Shown here piece after piece: positions 14,736 through 22,823 of a stretch of 28,227 nt of DNA (the stretch's first letter is position 1; the number at the start of each line of letters is the position of its first letter). Origin of the DNA: JAYTQG01 sp043746815 (lineage in GTDB: Bacteria; Actinomycetota; Thermoleophilia; Miltoncostaeales; Miltoncostaeaceae); assembly GCA_043746815.1 (NCBI GenBank), contig JAYTQG010000041.1, positions 1-28,227 on the forward strand, given 5' to 3'. The translations under genes were made by a program, and so were the position numbers. The notes beneath the pieces were generated by a model. That model saw only the letters and a list, made by a program, of their open reading frames with translations, had not been told where the DNA came from and did not search any database.

Positions 14736-15680
14736 TTGAAGAACTCGCGCAAGAGTCTGTGGCTCGTACCGATCGGCGTTCTGGCGATGGGTGGGACCGC
14801 ACAAGCGGTAACCATCGGCGTCAGTTTCCCGGACGGAAATTCTCAGGACGCGGTTGTGAAGGAATTCAACGCCGCCAAAGCCGAAGCCGCGAAGCAGGGT
14901 GTCAACCTCGTCATCGATGACCCCGGCAGCGATCTGACGAAGCAGATCGCGACGATCAACACCTGGGTTCAGAAGAAGTACGACGCGATCGTCGTGCAGG
15001 CGAAGGACCCGGCCACCCTCGAGGCAACCGCGAAAGCCGCGCGTGCAGCCGGGGTGAAGTGGATCACCTACGCCGGAACAATGAAGAATCAGGACGCGAC
15101 GTTGGGCTTTGACCATGTCAAGGGCGGCTGCGCGATTGGTACTGAGGCTGGAAAGTTCATCAACACCAAGCTCGGCGGCAACGGCAAGGTGGCCGTGCTC
15201 ACGTTTGAGTCGGGTCAGTGGGCACGTTCGCGTCGCGAAGGCATCGTGAAGTGCCTCACCAAGACGGCGCCGAAGGCCAAAATCGTCGCAAAGCAGGATG
15301 CGATTTCGACCACTGACGGCAGCAAGGTAACCCGCACGCTGATCCAGCGCACGCCGGACCTCAACGTCATTCTGGCCGTCGAGGAGACTGGGACTGAAGG
15401 CGCGTACCAGGCCCTTCTCTCGAGTGGCAAGAAGGCCGGTGACCCGAAGATCTTCCTTGCAGGCATCGACGGCACGCCAAAGGCGCTCGCACTCATCAAG
15501 TCCGCAAAGACCATGTACCGCGCCTCTGCCGCACTGAACCTGGTTTCCGTTGGGGAGGGGATGGTCAAGCTTCCGCAGCAGCTGCTCGCTGGCAAGAAGG
15601 GTGACTACTTGGTCCCCCTCGAATTGGTGACCCCGAAGGACCAGGCACTCTTGGCGAAGTACATCAAGATCCTCGGCTAG
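14736..15680 (+). CDS. Sugar-class (CUT2) ABC transporter substrate-binding protein
   Basis: A 314-residue periplasmic-binding-protein family member of the ribose-binding type. The signal peptide is MKNSRKSLWLVPIGVLAMGG up to a probable AQA cleavage site near residue 24, without a lipobox. The mature protein begins VTIGVSFPDGNSQDAV and has the two-lobe pattern (DAIVVQAKDPATLEATAKAA, GKVAVLTFESGQWARSRREG, KIFLAGIDGTPKAL). It should capture the substrate outside the cell for the ATPase and permease encoded next. The start is TTG at 14736 after an AAAGGGGGG stretch. The CUT2 family carries pentoses, but also other small polar molecules. Being next to the ureide genes suggests allantoin or a relative; the sequence alone does not prove it. 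Confidence 0.85.
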   Translation: MKNSRKSLWLVPIGVLAMGGTAQAVTIGVSFPDGNSQDAVVKEFNAAKAEAAKQGVNLVIDDPGSDLTKQIATINTWVQKKYDAIVVQAKDPATLEATAKAARAAGVKWITYAGTMKNQDATLGFDHVKGGCAIGTEAGKFINTKLGGNGKVAVLTFESGQWARSRREGIVKCLTKTAPKAKIVAKQDAISTTDGSKVTRTLIQRTPDLNVILAVEETGTEGAYQALLSSGKKAGDPKIFLAGIDGTPKALALIKSAKTMYRASAALNLVSVGEGMVKLPQQLLAGKKGDYLVPLELVTPKDQALLAKYIKILG

Positions 15681-15708
15681 GAGCAACTCGTCGCAGTATC
15701 GATCAAAC

Positions 15709-15813
15709 CGGTGACACCCAGTGGCCTTTGAGGTCCGGGGACTGACCAAGTCCTACGCGGGTGTCACCGTGATGCGTAACGTGGACCTCACCGTCGCCGA
15801 CGGTGAGGTCCAC
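15709..15813 (+). promoter_or_regulatory. Two strong mRNA hairpins at the binding-protein/ATPase junction
   Basis: Stem 1: CGGTGACACCC (15709-15719) pairs perfectly with GGGTGTCACCG (15759-15769). The loop begins one base before the GTG start (15721) of the ATPase gene. Stem 2: GTGGACCTCACCGTC (15781-15795) pairs perfectly with GACGGTGAGGTCCAC (15799-15813) around a 3-base loop. Both lie in the first 93 bases of the ATPase reading frame or just ahead of it. Such structures could protect the upstream message and lower ATPase translation, giving an excess of binding protein. Confidence 0.55.
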
Positions 15814-17208
15814 GCGCTGCTCGGTGCAAACGGTGCGGGCAAGTCGACGCTCATCAAGTGCGTTACCGGCGCTGTGCGACCCGATTCGGGGTCGATTCAC
15901 ATCGGCGACCAAGAGTTCACGGCCCTCGCGCCACGCTCGGCCAAGGAGGCGGGCGTCGCCGTCGTCTATCAGGACTTCAGTGTCGCCAGGTCGCTCAACG
16001 TTGCCGAGAACATCTTCCTTGGCCAGGAGCTTCGGCGAGGCCCGTTCGTGCAGTCGTCGGCGCAGCGGGCCGTTGCCCAGCGGCTGCTCCGCGACCTGGG
16101 AGCGAACCTTCGGTCCGACCAGCCGACGGACACACTCGGCGGGGCCGACCTCCAGCTCATCGAAATCTGCAAAGCGCTGGTCACACATCCGAAGCTCTTC
16201 ATTCTCGACGAACCGACCGCGGCCCTGACCGAGATGGAGACGGCCCAACTGATGGATCAGGTCCGACGTCTGCGCGATCAGCAACTGCCGATCGTCTACG
16301 TCACCCACCGTCTGGCCGAAGTATTCGAAATCGCTGATCGCGTCACGGTCATGCGAGGCGGAGAGGTTGTCCTCTCTGAAGTGGTCGCTGACGTTACTCA
16401 ACGGGATCTTGTCGAAGCAATCGCGGGGCGCTCGTTGGGCGGCGGCGGGCGGTCGCTCGTAGAGGCGCGGGAGACACACAACGAGGACCTTGTTGACATT
16501 CGAGGCCTGGTCGCGGAGGGAATCGGGCCGATCGATCTCACCGTGGGTCCAGGCGAGATCGTCGGCGTTTATGGCCTTATGGGCTCCGGAAGAACGGAAC
16601 TGGTGGAGGCCCTGTTTGGCGCGCGGACGATCTTCCATGGGGAGTTCCGGCTCGCCGGAAAGCTAACCCGCCCAGGCAGTACCGCCGATGCGATTTCGCA
16701 AGGGATTGCCCTCGTTCCGTCGGATCGGCTTCACAACGGGATCTTCCTCACATTGCCCGGCAGCGACAACATGCTCCTTCCGAGCTTTCGGCGTCTGTCG
16801 GCGGCGAGTATCTGGCGCCGCCCGGCGAGGGAGCGAACGGACTTCAAGAGCAACGCCGAGCGCGTCCGTCTCTCACCCCTGCGCGGAGACATCGCTGGCC
16901 GAGGCTACTCCGGTGGCAATCAGCAGAAGCTCGTGATCGGCCGTTGGCTGCCGCTCGAGTGTCGCTTGCTGCTCCTCGATGAGCCAACTCAGGGCGTCGA
17001 CGTCGGGGCACGAAGTGACCTCTATGCATCGTTCACGGAGGTCGCTCGATCGGGGCGCTCGGTCATTGTCACCTCGTCAGAGCCGGACGAACTGGTGCAG
17101 TTGTGTCATCGCGTGCTGGTGCTTGCCCGCGGCCGGATCGTCGCGGAGGTCCGGGGTGATGACATCAATGAGCACCGACTTCTCGAACTTGCACACTCCG
17201 GCGAATAG
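15721..17208 (+). CDS. Sugar-class ABC importer ATPase with two ABC domains (RbsA-like)
   Basis: A 495-residue protein with two fused nucleotide-binding domains, the layout of RbsA/MglA. The first domain has Walker A GANGAGKST (about residues 35-43), a degenerate signature LGGADLQ, Walker B LFILDEPTAAL and the switch histidine in VTHRL. The second domain, from about residue 255, has a degenerate P-loop GSGRTELVEALFG, an intact signature YSGGNQQK, and LLLLDEPTQGVDVG. One degenerate and one intact site each is normal for CUT2 ATPases. The GTG start at 15721 is 40 bases after the binding-protein stop and lies inside a predicted RNA stem-loop. The permease gene follows after 14 bases. Confidence 0.92.
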   Translation: MAFEVRGLTKSYAGVTVMRNVDLTVADGEVHALLGANGAGKSTLIKCVTGAVRPDSGSIHIGDQEFTALAPRSAKEAGVAVVYQDFSVARSLNVAENIFLGQELRRGPFVQSSAQRAVAQRLLRDLGANLRSDQPTDTLGGADLQLIEICKALVTHPKLFILDEPTAALTEMETAQLMDQVRRLRDQQLPIVYVTHRLAEVFEIADRVTVMRGGEVVLSEVVADVTQRDLVEAIAGRSLGGGGRSLVEARETHNEDLVDIRGLVAEGIGPIDLTVGPGEIVGVYGLMGSGRTELVEALFGARTIFHGEFRLAGKLTRPGSTADAISQGIALVPSDRLHNGIFLTLPGSDNMLLPSFRRLSAASIWRRPARERTDFKSNAERVRLSPLRGDIAGRGYSGGNQQKLVIGRWLPLECRLLLLDEPTQGVDVGARSDLYASFTEVARSGRSVIVTSSEPDELVQLCHRVLVLARGRIVAEVRGDDINEHRLLELAHSGE

Positions 17209-17222
17209 GACCGCAGCGCCAC

Positions 17223-18341
17223 ATGCCTTCGAAACCATCAACTGAAGCGTTTGCCTCCACTCGGATGACCGCATTGCGTGATCGTCTCTTCCGTGCCGAG
17301 AACGCCACGATTCTGCTCCTCCTCGTTGCGCTTGCCTTCATCACCGTCTACTTCTCGGCGAAGAGCGAATTTTTCCTGACCTGGGACACGGTCAAAAACA
17401 CCTCCTACAACTACGCCGACCTCGCGGTCCTCGCGGTGCCGATGGCGCTGCTCATGATCGCTGGAGGCGTTGACCTGTCGCTTGGGGCCAACATGGCACT
17501 TTCGAGCGTGCTGATGGCCCTTGCGGTCCGCGAATGGGACTGGCCGGGCTGGGCGGGGATATTGCTCGCCCTTGGAGTGGGCGCGCTCATCGGAATTATC
17601 AACGGCTTTCTCTGCGGAATTCTTGGATGTAACCCTGTCATTGTCACGATCGGCGGCCTGTTTGCCATCCGCGGCGTCGGAAAGCTGGTTCGGGTCGAGT
17701 CGCAGTCTCCGCTGGGGAACAACCTCGACGACACGAAAACGAAGGTCAGCGAGGGCATCTTCGATTCACTCGGGTCAGGCACGTTTCTCGGCCTGCCTAG
17801 TCTCGCGTGGTTCGCGATCGCGACGTTCCTCGTCGGGGGGATCTTCATTGCCTTCACCCCCTGGGGCCGCTACATCTACGCCATCGGGATCAATCGGCAG
17901 GCGGCGTTCCTCTCGGGCCTGCCGGTTCGGGCGCTCCCGTTCTTTCTCTACGTCGCAACAGGAATTGGCGGGGGCCTCGCCGGTGTCATTGCCGCCACTC
18001 GCATTCAAGGCACCAACCCGAGCGACGTGGGCCTCCAGATGGAGTTCAAAACGCTGATCGTCGTGCTCTTGGGCGGTGTGGCCTGGGCTGGCGGTCGCGG
18101 GAAACTGACCGGGGTGGCCATCGCCGTCATCTTCTTTTCTGTCCTTCAGCAGGGACAGACGTTGCTCGACGTCAACCCCTTCTGGCAAGACACCATTCTC
18201 GGCCTTGCCCTAGCCATCGCGGCCGTCGTGGATGCGCTCCTCGTGATCCTGCCCGGCCGCCTCCAAACACGGCGAGCGGTGGCTGAGCGGGCCGCGGCAC
18301 CCCCGCTTGCCAATGGGCCAGAACCCCCACCCCAGGAGTAG
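17223..18341 (+). CDS. Sugar-class ABC importer permease (RbsC-like)
   Basis: A 372-residue integral membrane protein of the BPD_transp_2 (RbsC-like) family. Several hydrophobic segments are clear, for example ATILLLLVALAFITVYF, LAVPMALLMIAGGVDLSLG and GILLALGVGALIGIINGF. The GGVDLSLG motif after the second or third segment is typical of ribose-type permeases, and the EAA-like coupling region includes RYIYAIGINRQAAFLSGLPV. It should form a homodimeric channel with the two-domain ATPase. The C-terminus is a hydrophilic Arg/Ala/Pro tail. It is the last gene of the importer operon, closed by a hairpin at 18412-18439. Confidence 0.9.
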   Translation: MPSKPSTEAFASTRMTALRDRLFRAENATILLLLVALAFITVYFSAKSEFFLTWDTVKNTSYNYADLAVLAVPMALLMIAGGVDLSLGANMALSSVLMALAVREWDWPGWAGILLALGVGALIGIINGFLCGILGCNPVIVTIGGLFAIRGVGKLVRVESQSPLGNNLDDTKTKVSEGIFDSLGSGTFLGLPSLAWFAIATFLVGGIFIAFTPWGRYIYAIGINRQAAFLSGLPVRALPFFLYVATGIGGGLAGVIAATRIQGTNPSDVGLQMEFKTLIVVLLGGVAWAGGRGKLTGVAIAVIFFSVLQQGQTLLDVNPFWQDTILGLALAIAAVVDALLVILPGRLQTRRAVAERAAAPPLANGPEPPPQE

Positions 18342-18411
18342 GGGCGGGGCGACTCGAGGTTGTTCGCGCCCGCAGTGTTGCCGGGAGAGATCGGTTCGGG
18401 GCAAGGGAGAT

Positions 18412-18439
18412 CTGGGATCGCCGCGGGCAGCGACCCCAG
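18412..18439. terminator. Bidirectional terminator-like hairpin
   Basis: CTGGGATCGC (18412-18421) and GCGACCCCAG (18430-18439) form a 10-bp stem with one mismatch and an 8-base loop. It lies between the convergent permease and collagen-like genes. No T-tract is present. Confidence 0.5.
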
Positions 18440-18447
18440 AGACCTGC

Positions 18448-19140
18448 CTACGGGGCCGTGTAGGCCCAAGATCCAAGGGCCCATCCGTCCCCCGGTGAGG
18501 CCACCTGAAGGGAAAGGATGAAACCACGCCGGGCCGCGGCGGCGCCGACCGATTCGGTCCTTCCGGGAAATGCATCAACAGAGCTGCCAGCACGGGCGGC
18601 ACTTACGTAGACACAGACCTTGCCCGCCGGTGCGGTTGGGAGGTCGACGGTACCGGTACAGGTTGCATCGCTGGGCGCCACACCGACGGTCGGGATCGCG
18701 GGCGCAGGGATCGGGAACGCAATGAACGTCCTGAAATCTGAGTCTACAGTCGGGGCCTCGGCGTCGATATCAAACCCGCCGACAATCTTTTCACCCGATG
18801 CAAGCTGGGTCAGCGCCGAGCGGCCCGCATCGCCCTTGGCGCCTACAGTCCCGGCCGGTCCTGCCGCACCCGCGGGCCCGCTCGCCCCAGTCAGTCCGGT
18901 CGACCCAGTCAGGCCTCGGTCGCCTTGAGGTCCCTTCAGCTTTGCCAGCGCGGTGGCGTCGAACTCGCCCGACCCGAGGGACCCATTTTTTACGTCGGCG
19001 CCTGTGATCGACTCGTTCTTGATCTGCTTCCCCGTAATCAGGGTGGTGGCCGCATAGGCGGTTCCGCCCGCAACTGAGATGAACACGGCGATCGACGCCA
19101 TGACGTTGGAATAGGTCAATCGACTGCGCAACGTAGCCAT
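18448..19140 (-). CDS. Secreted collagen-like Gly-X-Y repeat protein
   Basis: A 230-residue exported protein. After a signal-like segment (SNVMASIAVFISVAGGTAYA, about residues 11-30) comes the ITGKQIKNESITGADVKNGS block, then 12 consecutive Gly-X-Y triplets from about residue 70 to 106 (GPQGDRGLTG...), then a globular C-terminal domain of about 120 residues. This architecture is abundant in Thermoleophilia genomes and is the best taxonomic clue in the window. The triplets may form a short collagen triple helix for surface trimerisation. Function is unknown. I start at the ATG at 19140 (AGAGGA upstream) because it places the basic MATLRSRLTY segment first. The gene stands alone. Confidence 0.8.
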   Translation of the reverse strand: MATLRSRLTYSNVMASIAVFISVAGGTAYAATTLITGKQIKNESITGADVKNGSLGSGEFDATALAKLKGPQGDRGLTGSTGLTGASGPAGAAGPAGTVGAKGDAGRSALTQLASGEKIVGGFDIDAEAPTVDSDFRTFIAFPIPAPAIPTVGVAPSDATCTGTVDLPTAPAGKVCVYVSAARAGSSVDAFPGRTESVGAAAARRGFILSLQVASPGDGWALGSWAYTAP

Positions 19141-19477
19141 GAACTGATTTCCTCTCGCTTGGAAGGGCTTGCCAGGGGTGACGCTACTTCCCGCGCCGAC
19201 CATTCGTCAAACGAGTGAGTTGCCGTGAGAAAACACTTCGCATCACAGCGGAAGCGACAATCGCCCAGCTCGATTCGAGTTGAACTTGTCTCGCTATGCA
19301 GGACAAGGGCGAAGGGCAGTGGGCTAGACGGCGAGCCATCTGGCCTCGCGATTCGCACTCCTGCTGGACACCTTACCGGGCACGAGGAGCGGCCCACAAC
19401 GCTTTATGTTGGCATTTGCGCGCATTTCCTGCGAGAATTCATTCGTGAGCGATAAAAGTGCCGTCGCGGACGCATCG
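19141..19477. other. Intergenic region with att-like repeat copy A
   Basis: 337 bases between the divergent collagen-like and RloA genes. It contains repeat copy A (19268-19309) and presumably both promoters. No convincing gene was seen. Confidence 0.5.
19268..19309. repeat. Att-like direct repeat, copy A
   Basis: 39 of 42 bases match copy B at 21540-21581 in the same orientation, the first 26 without mismatch. It includes TTCGAGTTGAACTTGTCTC and the near-palindrome CTCGATTCGAG. Copies A and B bracket the rloAB genes. Confidence 0.65.
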
Positions 19478-20782
19478 ATGCTCCTCGCGTTTCGTGGCTC
19501 CAACGTCCGGTCGTTCCGAGATCCGTTTGAGATGTCGCTGCTCTCGACAAGTCTCTCTGAGCGCGCGGTAGTGAGACAGATCTCCTGGCGAGAAGGCGGC
19601 CAGCCCATCGGCGTTCTGCCAGCCGCTGGCGTTTTCGGCGCGAACGCTTCCGGTAAGTCCAACATTCTCAGGGCGATGAACGACATGCGGTCGTTAGTGC
19701 TGTCGTCGTTTATGTGGTCAAGTCCCATCGGCGGTACGCCGCGGCGGCCTTTCCTCCTTGATGGGATCTCTCGACAGCTTCCAAGTCACTTCGAAGTCGA
19801 CCTCATCCTGAGTGGCGTGCGCCATCGGTATGGATTTGAGATCGACGACGATCGTGTCATTGAAGAGTGGGCGTACCGGTCGCCTCACGGCCGTTCGGCG
19901 CTCCTTTTCCACCGCGTAGCTGGCAAAGTGGACCTCGGAGGGGGGAATCGCAGCAAGGGCCGGGCAGCCGCGGAGTTGCTTCGCCCCAATGCGCTCTTCT
20001 TGTCGACTGCCGCCGCCGGGAACCACCCGGCACTCCTTCCCATCTACGAGTGGTTTGCAAGGAATCTCTTGTTCGCGGAAGCCGGTAGTCGTGCCGTGCG
20101 CCAGGCACTTACTGCGCGGTTTCTTGACGATCCCGCGTTTAGCGGTCGGGTTCGCGCGCTCCTCGGTGCGGCCGACTTGGGCCTCACTGGCGCCAGGACC
20201 CACGAGCCGGACCCGATCATCAGGGAACGGATGGAGCGGGCCCTGCGTATTCTCGCGGGCGATGAAGGAGAGACTCTCGGCGGCTCAGGCGTGCCCGAGT
20301 TCGCCGCGCAGCGGGTCACTCTCCTGCACCGGGGGGCGGACCAAGACGTCGAACTGGATCCCGACGAAGAGTCTCTGGGCACGCTGGTTTGGTTCGGCTT
20401 GATTGGTCCGATCATCGGCGCGCTTGAGCACGGAGCGGTGCTTCTCGCTGACGAGTTGGATGCCAGTTTGCATCCGCGACTCGTCGCAGAACTGGTGCGC
20501 CTCTTTCAGGATTTGACGTCCAACCCGCGCCGCGCACAGATCATCTTCAACTCGCACGATGCTTCGCTTCTGGGAGGGGCAGTCGAAGAGCGCCTGCTCG
20601 GGCGCGATCAAGTCTGGTTTACCGAGAAGCACGAAGACGGGAGAACACGCCTCTATTCGTTGTCGGATTTGGACCCCCGAAAGGAAGAGGCAGTAGGCCG
20701 CCGATACCTTGAAGGTCGCTACGGCGCGACACCAATCCTGTCGACGTCGGAGTTCGCCGCCGCTGGCCCGCAAGGGCTCTGA
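19478..20782 (+). CDS. RloA-like AAA-family ATPase (AAA15/COG1106 type)
   Basis: A 434-residue ABC/SMC-like ATPase of the AAA15 (COG1106) group, the usual partner of RloB. The N-terminus MLLAFRGSNVRSFRD is characteristic of the group, which is why I start at the ATG at 19478; in-frame GTG 19445 and ATG 19406 are possible. Walker A is GVFGANASGKSN (about residues 52-63). Walker B with the following D-loop is VLLADELDASLHPRL, followed by the switch region IIFNSHDASLL. Related ATPases in OLD, Gabija and PARIS systems sense infection and control a nuclease. Here it probably powers or gates the RloB TOPRIM nuclease encoded 8 bases downstream. Confidence 0.82.
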   Translation: MLLAFRGSNVRSFRDPFEMSLLSTSLSERAVVRQISWREGGQPIGVLPAAGVFGANASGKSNILRAMNDMRSLVLSSFMWSSPIGGTPRRPFLLDGISRQLPSHFEVDLILSGVRHRYGFEIDDDRVIEEWAYRSPHGRSALLFHRVAGKVDLGGGNRSKGRAAAELLRPNALFLSTAAAGNHPALLPIYEWFARNLLFAEAGSRAVRQALTARFLDDPAFSGRVRALLGAADLGLTGARTHEPDPIIRERMERALRILAGDEGETLGGSGVPEFAAQRVTLLHRGADQDVELDPDEESLGTLVWFGLIGPIIGALEHGAVLLADELDASLHPRLVAELVRLFQDLTSNPRRAQIIFNSHDASLLGGAVEERLLGRDQVWFTEKHEDGRTRLYSLSDLDPRKEEAVGRRYLEGRYGATPILSTSEFAAAGPQGL

Positions 20783-20789
20783 GTCCCTG

Positions 20790-21428
20790 ATGGCCCGAAG
20801 CGGATCCTCGCATCTCCCTCAACGCCGAGTCACGAAGAATGCCGTGCGCCTGGAACTGAACGTATTCGCGGAGGGACATCGAACTGAAAAGCAGTACCTC
20901 GTCTTTTGGTGGAGAAACAACCGCCAGCGAGTGAATGTTCGCCTGGACCCGGAGCCGGGCGTTCCACTTGACCTCGTTAAGCGCGCAGTTAAGGCCAAGG
21001 AGAAGAGCGATCGCGAGGCTAAGCGACGCCAGGGGCGCGCCTACGATCAAACCTGGCGTGTCTTCGACCGCGACGACCATCCGCACTTTGCTGAAGCTTG
21101 TGACCTTGCGAGGAGCAACGGGATACAGCTCGCGCTCTCGAATCCATGCATCGAACTCTGGCTCGTTCTGCATTTCGAGGATCAAACCGCCCACGTTGAT
21201 CGACATACCATCCAGCGTCGCGCGACTGCTCTAACGAAGTGCGAAAAAGTCTTATCGGGGACGGCACTCAACAATCTCGCGGACGCCCACGACGAGGCAA
21301 CTCGACGAGTGAAGGACCTCGACAAGAAGCACCAGGGAGATGGCTCACCACCGTTCAGCAATCCGAGTTCCGGAGTCTGGCGGCTTGTCCATCAGATACG
21401 TCAGGGTCAGCCCGGCCGGAACGTCTGA
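20790..21428 (+). CDS. rloB: RloB-family TOPRIM-like protein
   Basis: A 212-residue RloB-family protein. The TOPRIM-type acidic residues are visible: Glu28 and Glu33 in NVFAEGHRTEKQYL, and Asp93, Asp95 and Asp96 in RVFDRDDHPHF. The family block LALSNPCIELWLVLHF follows at about residues 114-129. RloB genes were first noted beside RloA in type I restriction loci of Campylobacter jejuni. The TOPRIM fold suggests nucleic acid cleavage regulated by the ATPase. No hsd genes are present here, so the pair stands alone. The start at the ATG at 20790 is 8 bases past the rloA stop. A role in phage defence is family-based inference. Confidence 0.82.
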   Translation: MARSGSSHLPQRRVTKNAVRLELNVFAEGHRTEKQYLVFWWRNNRQRVNVRLDPEPGVPLDLVKRAVKAKEKSDREAKRRQGRAYDQTWRVFDRDDHPHFAEACDLARSNGIQLALSNPCIELWLVLHFEDQTAHVDRHTIQRRATALTKCEKVLSGTALNNLADAHDEATRRVKDLDKKHQGDGSPPFSNPSSGVWRLVHQIRQGQPGRNV

Positions 21429-21539
21429 ACTTGTTGGTGCCGCCCCTTGCAGGGAACCGGACCTCTCCGCGCTAAAGATCAGGAATAGCGCGATTCACAG
21501 CGAGGGCTGGGACGCGATGGGCGCAGCAATGGCCCTAGT

Positions 21540-21581
21540 AGCTCGATTCGAGTTGAACTTGTCTCCCTATGTAGGACACGG
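21540..21581. repeat. Att-like direct repeat, copy B
   Basis: Direct repeat of 19268-19309 (39/42 identities), 112 bases after the rloB stop. The plus-strand sequence upstream includes CAATGGCCC, which recurs in copy C and partly in copies A and D. Confidence 0.65.
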
Positions 21582-21779
21582 CGGTGCACGGGCCACTCAG
21601 ACGGCAGACCCCGGCGCGCGGGCCGACCGAACTCGATGCGGCGCGAACGTTCCAGCTGGCCGAGGCGACTGCCGCCCGCATTGCGATTTCTACTTGGAGG
21701 GCGTCGACGCTCGCCGACTACGGCTGGCGCGCGGACTCGTCTTGGTTGGCAGACCTCAGGGTTCACTCGGAAGGGCTTC

Positions 21780-21875
21780 CACGGGCGATCGGTACACCGA
21801 CCGGCGTAGGAATGGCCCTCGCCTGTTCGAGTTGCCCTTGAACTCGTCTGGCTACATGGAGACACGGCGGCCGTC
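21780..21875. repeat. Att-like repeat, diverged copy C
   Basis: The first 20 bases, CACGGGCGATCGGTACACCG (21780-21799), recur exactly at 23494-23513 beside the tRNA remnant. The following AATGGCCC, TTCGAGTTG, TTGAACTCGTCT and GACACGGCGG align with copy B apart from small gaps. It therefore links the rloAB-flanking repeats to the tRNA site. Confidence 0.5.
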
Positions 21876-22004
21876 GTGCCTCTGTTACGTGACGCCAACG
21901 AGGGCGGCCTGGGTGGTGGCCAAGCTTGAGGACAGCGATGCTGCCGCGCCGTGTGGTTAGGTGCTCGACCCTCGGCGGCCGACCGGCGGAGCCCGCGGTC
22001 GCTG

Positions 22005-22823
22005 TCAGGGCCCGGATGGTGACTGCGCGTGTCCGACGGCGACCTCCGCCGCGCCCGGCGATCCTTGGAGCAGTGCCAAGTTGTCATCGGTCGCCGGCAG
22101 GTACTCGAAGATGGAGTATTCCTCGGTCGTTGGCGGCCCGCCCATTGTCGCTGTCAGGCGTACCGGGAGCATCGTTTCTCGGTCGACCTCGTAGACGCCG
22201 CTTGCGTCGATGTTCTTGGCGGCAAAGGCGATCCGAGTGACCTCGCGCCCCTCGACGACTCCGTCGCCGAGGACGCGTGCCTCACCAGACTCGAGCGCCT
22301 GGCGGATCGCCTCACCGGTGCCGACGCAGCTGTTTGCCGTTGACGAACGCCGTGACAACGCAGAGCAAATGCCGTAGGGCCCGACCGATTCGTACCAGTC
22401 GCCCGTGACAAGTGCGGTTCGTACGCGTGACTGCTTGTCTTCGAGTGACCAGTACTCGGTCTCCTGCCCTACGTCCTGGCCCTCCGACTTCGACACCAGC
22501 CTGACGTGTTCGATCAGGCCCGGTCGGTTGAGGGCAGCGGTCGCGCGATCCACGAGGCTCGGCCCGCCGCGGAACGGAGCGACCGTTACGCCGACGGCCA
22601 CGGTCAACCCGACCGCGGCGATCGCGGCTGCCGGGCGAGCCCAACGGCGTCGTCTGGGCGCGCTTAGGTCAGGTCCTCGACGCAGGGTCGGAGTGCGCTG
22701 AGGTGGTCGCGCTGGCCACGTCCCCATATCGACGATGGCTTCCCAGGCACGCTGTTCGGCGTCCTCGTCGGGGTGGGGTAGGCGCAGGCTGGCCGCAAAC
22801 AGGCGCTTTTCAAGTGTTGGCAT
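22005..22823 (-). CDS. Membrane protein, probable anti-sigma partner of the ECF sigma factor
   Basis: A 272-residue single-pass membrane protein. The cytoplasmic N-terminus of about 75 residues is charged and Arg-rich. One membrane segment follows (AAAIAAVGLTVAVGVTVAPF, about residues 85-104), then an extracytoplasmic beta-rich domain (ETEYWSLEDKQSRVRTALV, MLPVRLTATMGGPPT, EYSIFEYLPATDDN) that resembles LolA/MucB-like sensor domains. Its start lies inside the end of the ECF sigma gene (14-base overlap), with GGAGG six to seven bases ahead of the ATG at 22823. This overlap and topology suggest an anti-sigma factor that releases sigma on an envelope signal, but the N-terminal part has no clear zinc-finger anti-sigma motif. 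Function is inferred mainly from context. Confidence 0.65.
   Translation of the reverse strand: MPTLEKRLFAASLRLPHPDEDAEQRAWEAIVDMGTWPARPPQRTPTLRRGPDLSAPRRRRWARPAAAIAAVGLTVAVGVTVAPFRGGPSLVDRATAALNRPGLIEHVRLVSKSEGQDVGQETEYWSLEDKQSRVRTALVTGDWYESVGPYGICSALSRRSSTANSCVGTGEAIRQALESGEARVLGDGVVEGREVTRIAFAAKNIDASGVYEVDRETMLPVRLTATMGGPPTTEEYSIFEYLPATDDNLALLQGSPGAAEVAVGHAQSPSGP

Larger units (their letters stand above)
21429..22004. other. Non-coding stretch with degenerate att-like repeats
   Basis: 576 bases with no convincing gene. The open frames lack recognisable motifs or sensible starts. It holds repeat copy B (21540-21581) and diverged copy C (about 21780-21875). It looks like decayed integration-site DNA. 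Confidence 0.5.

Noticed and set aside
14697..16638. Two long minus-strand open frames opposite the binding protein and ABC ATPase genes
   Set aside because: Antisense to confidently identified genes; no signature residues and no ribosome site.
21340..22087. Open frames on both strands across the region after rloB
   Set aside because: They overlap each other and the degenerate repeats. The short peptide similarity between repeat copies A and B in one minus frame is explained by the DNA repeat itself.
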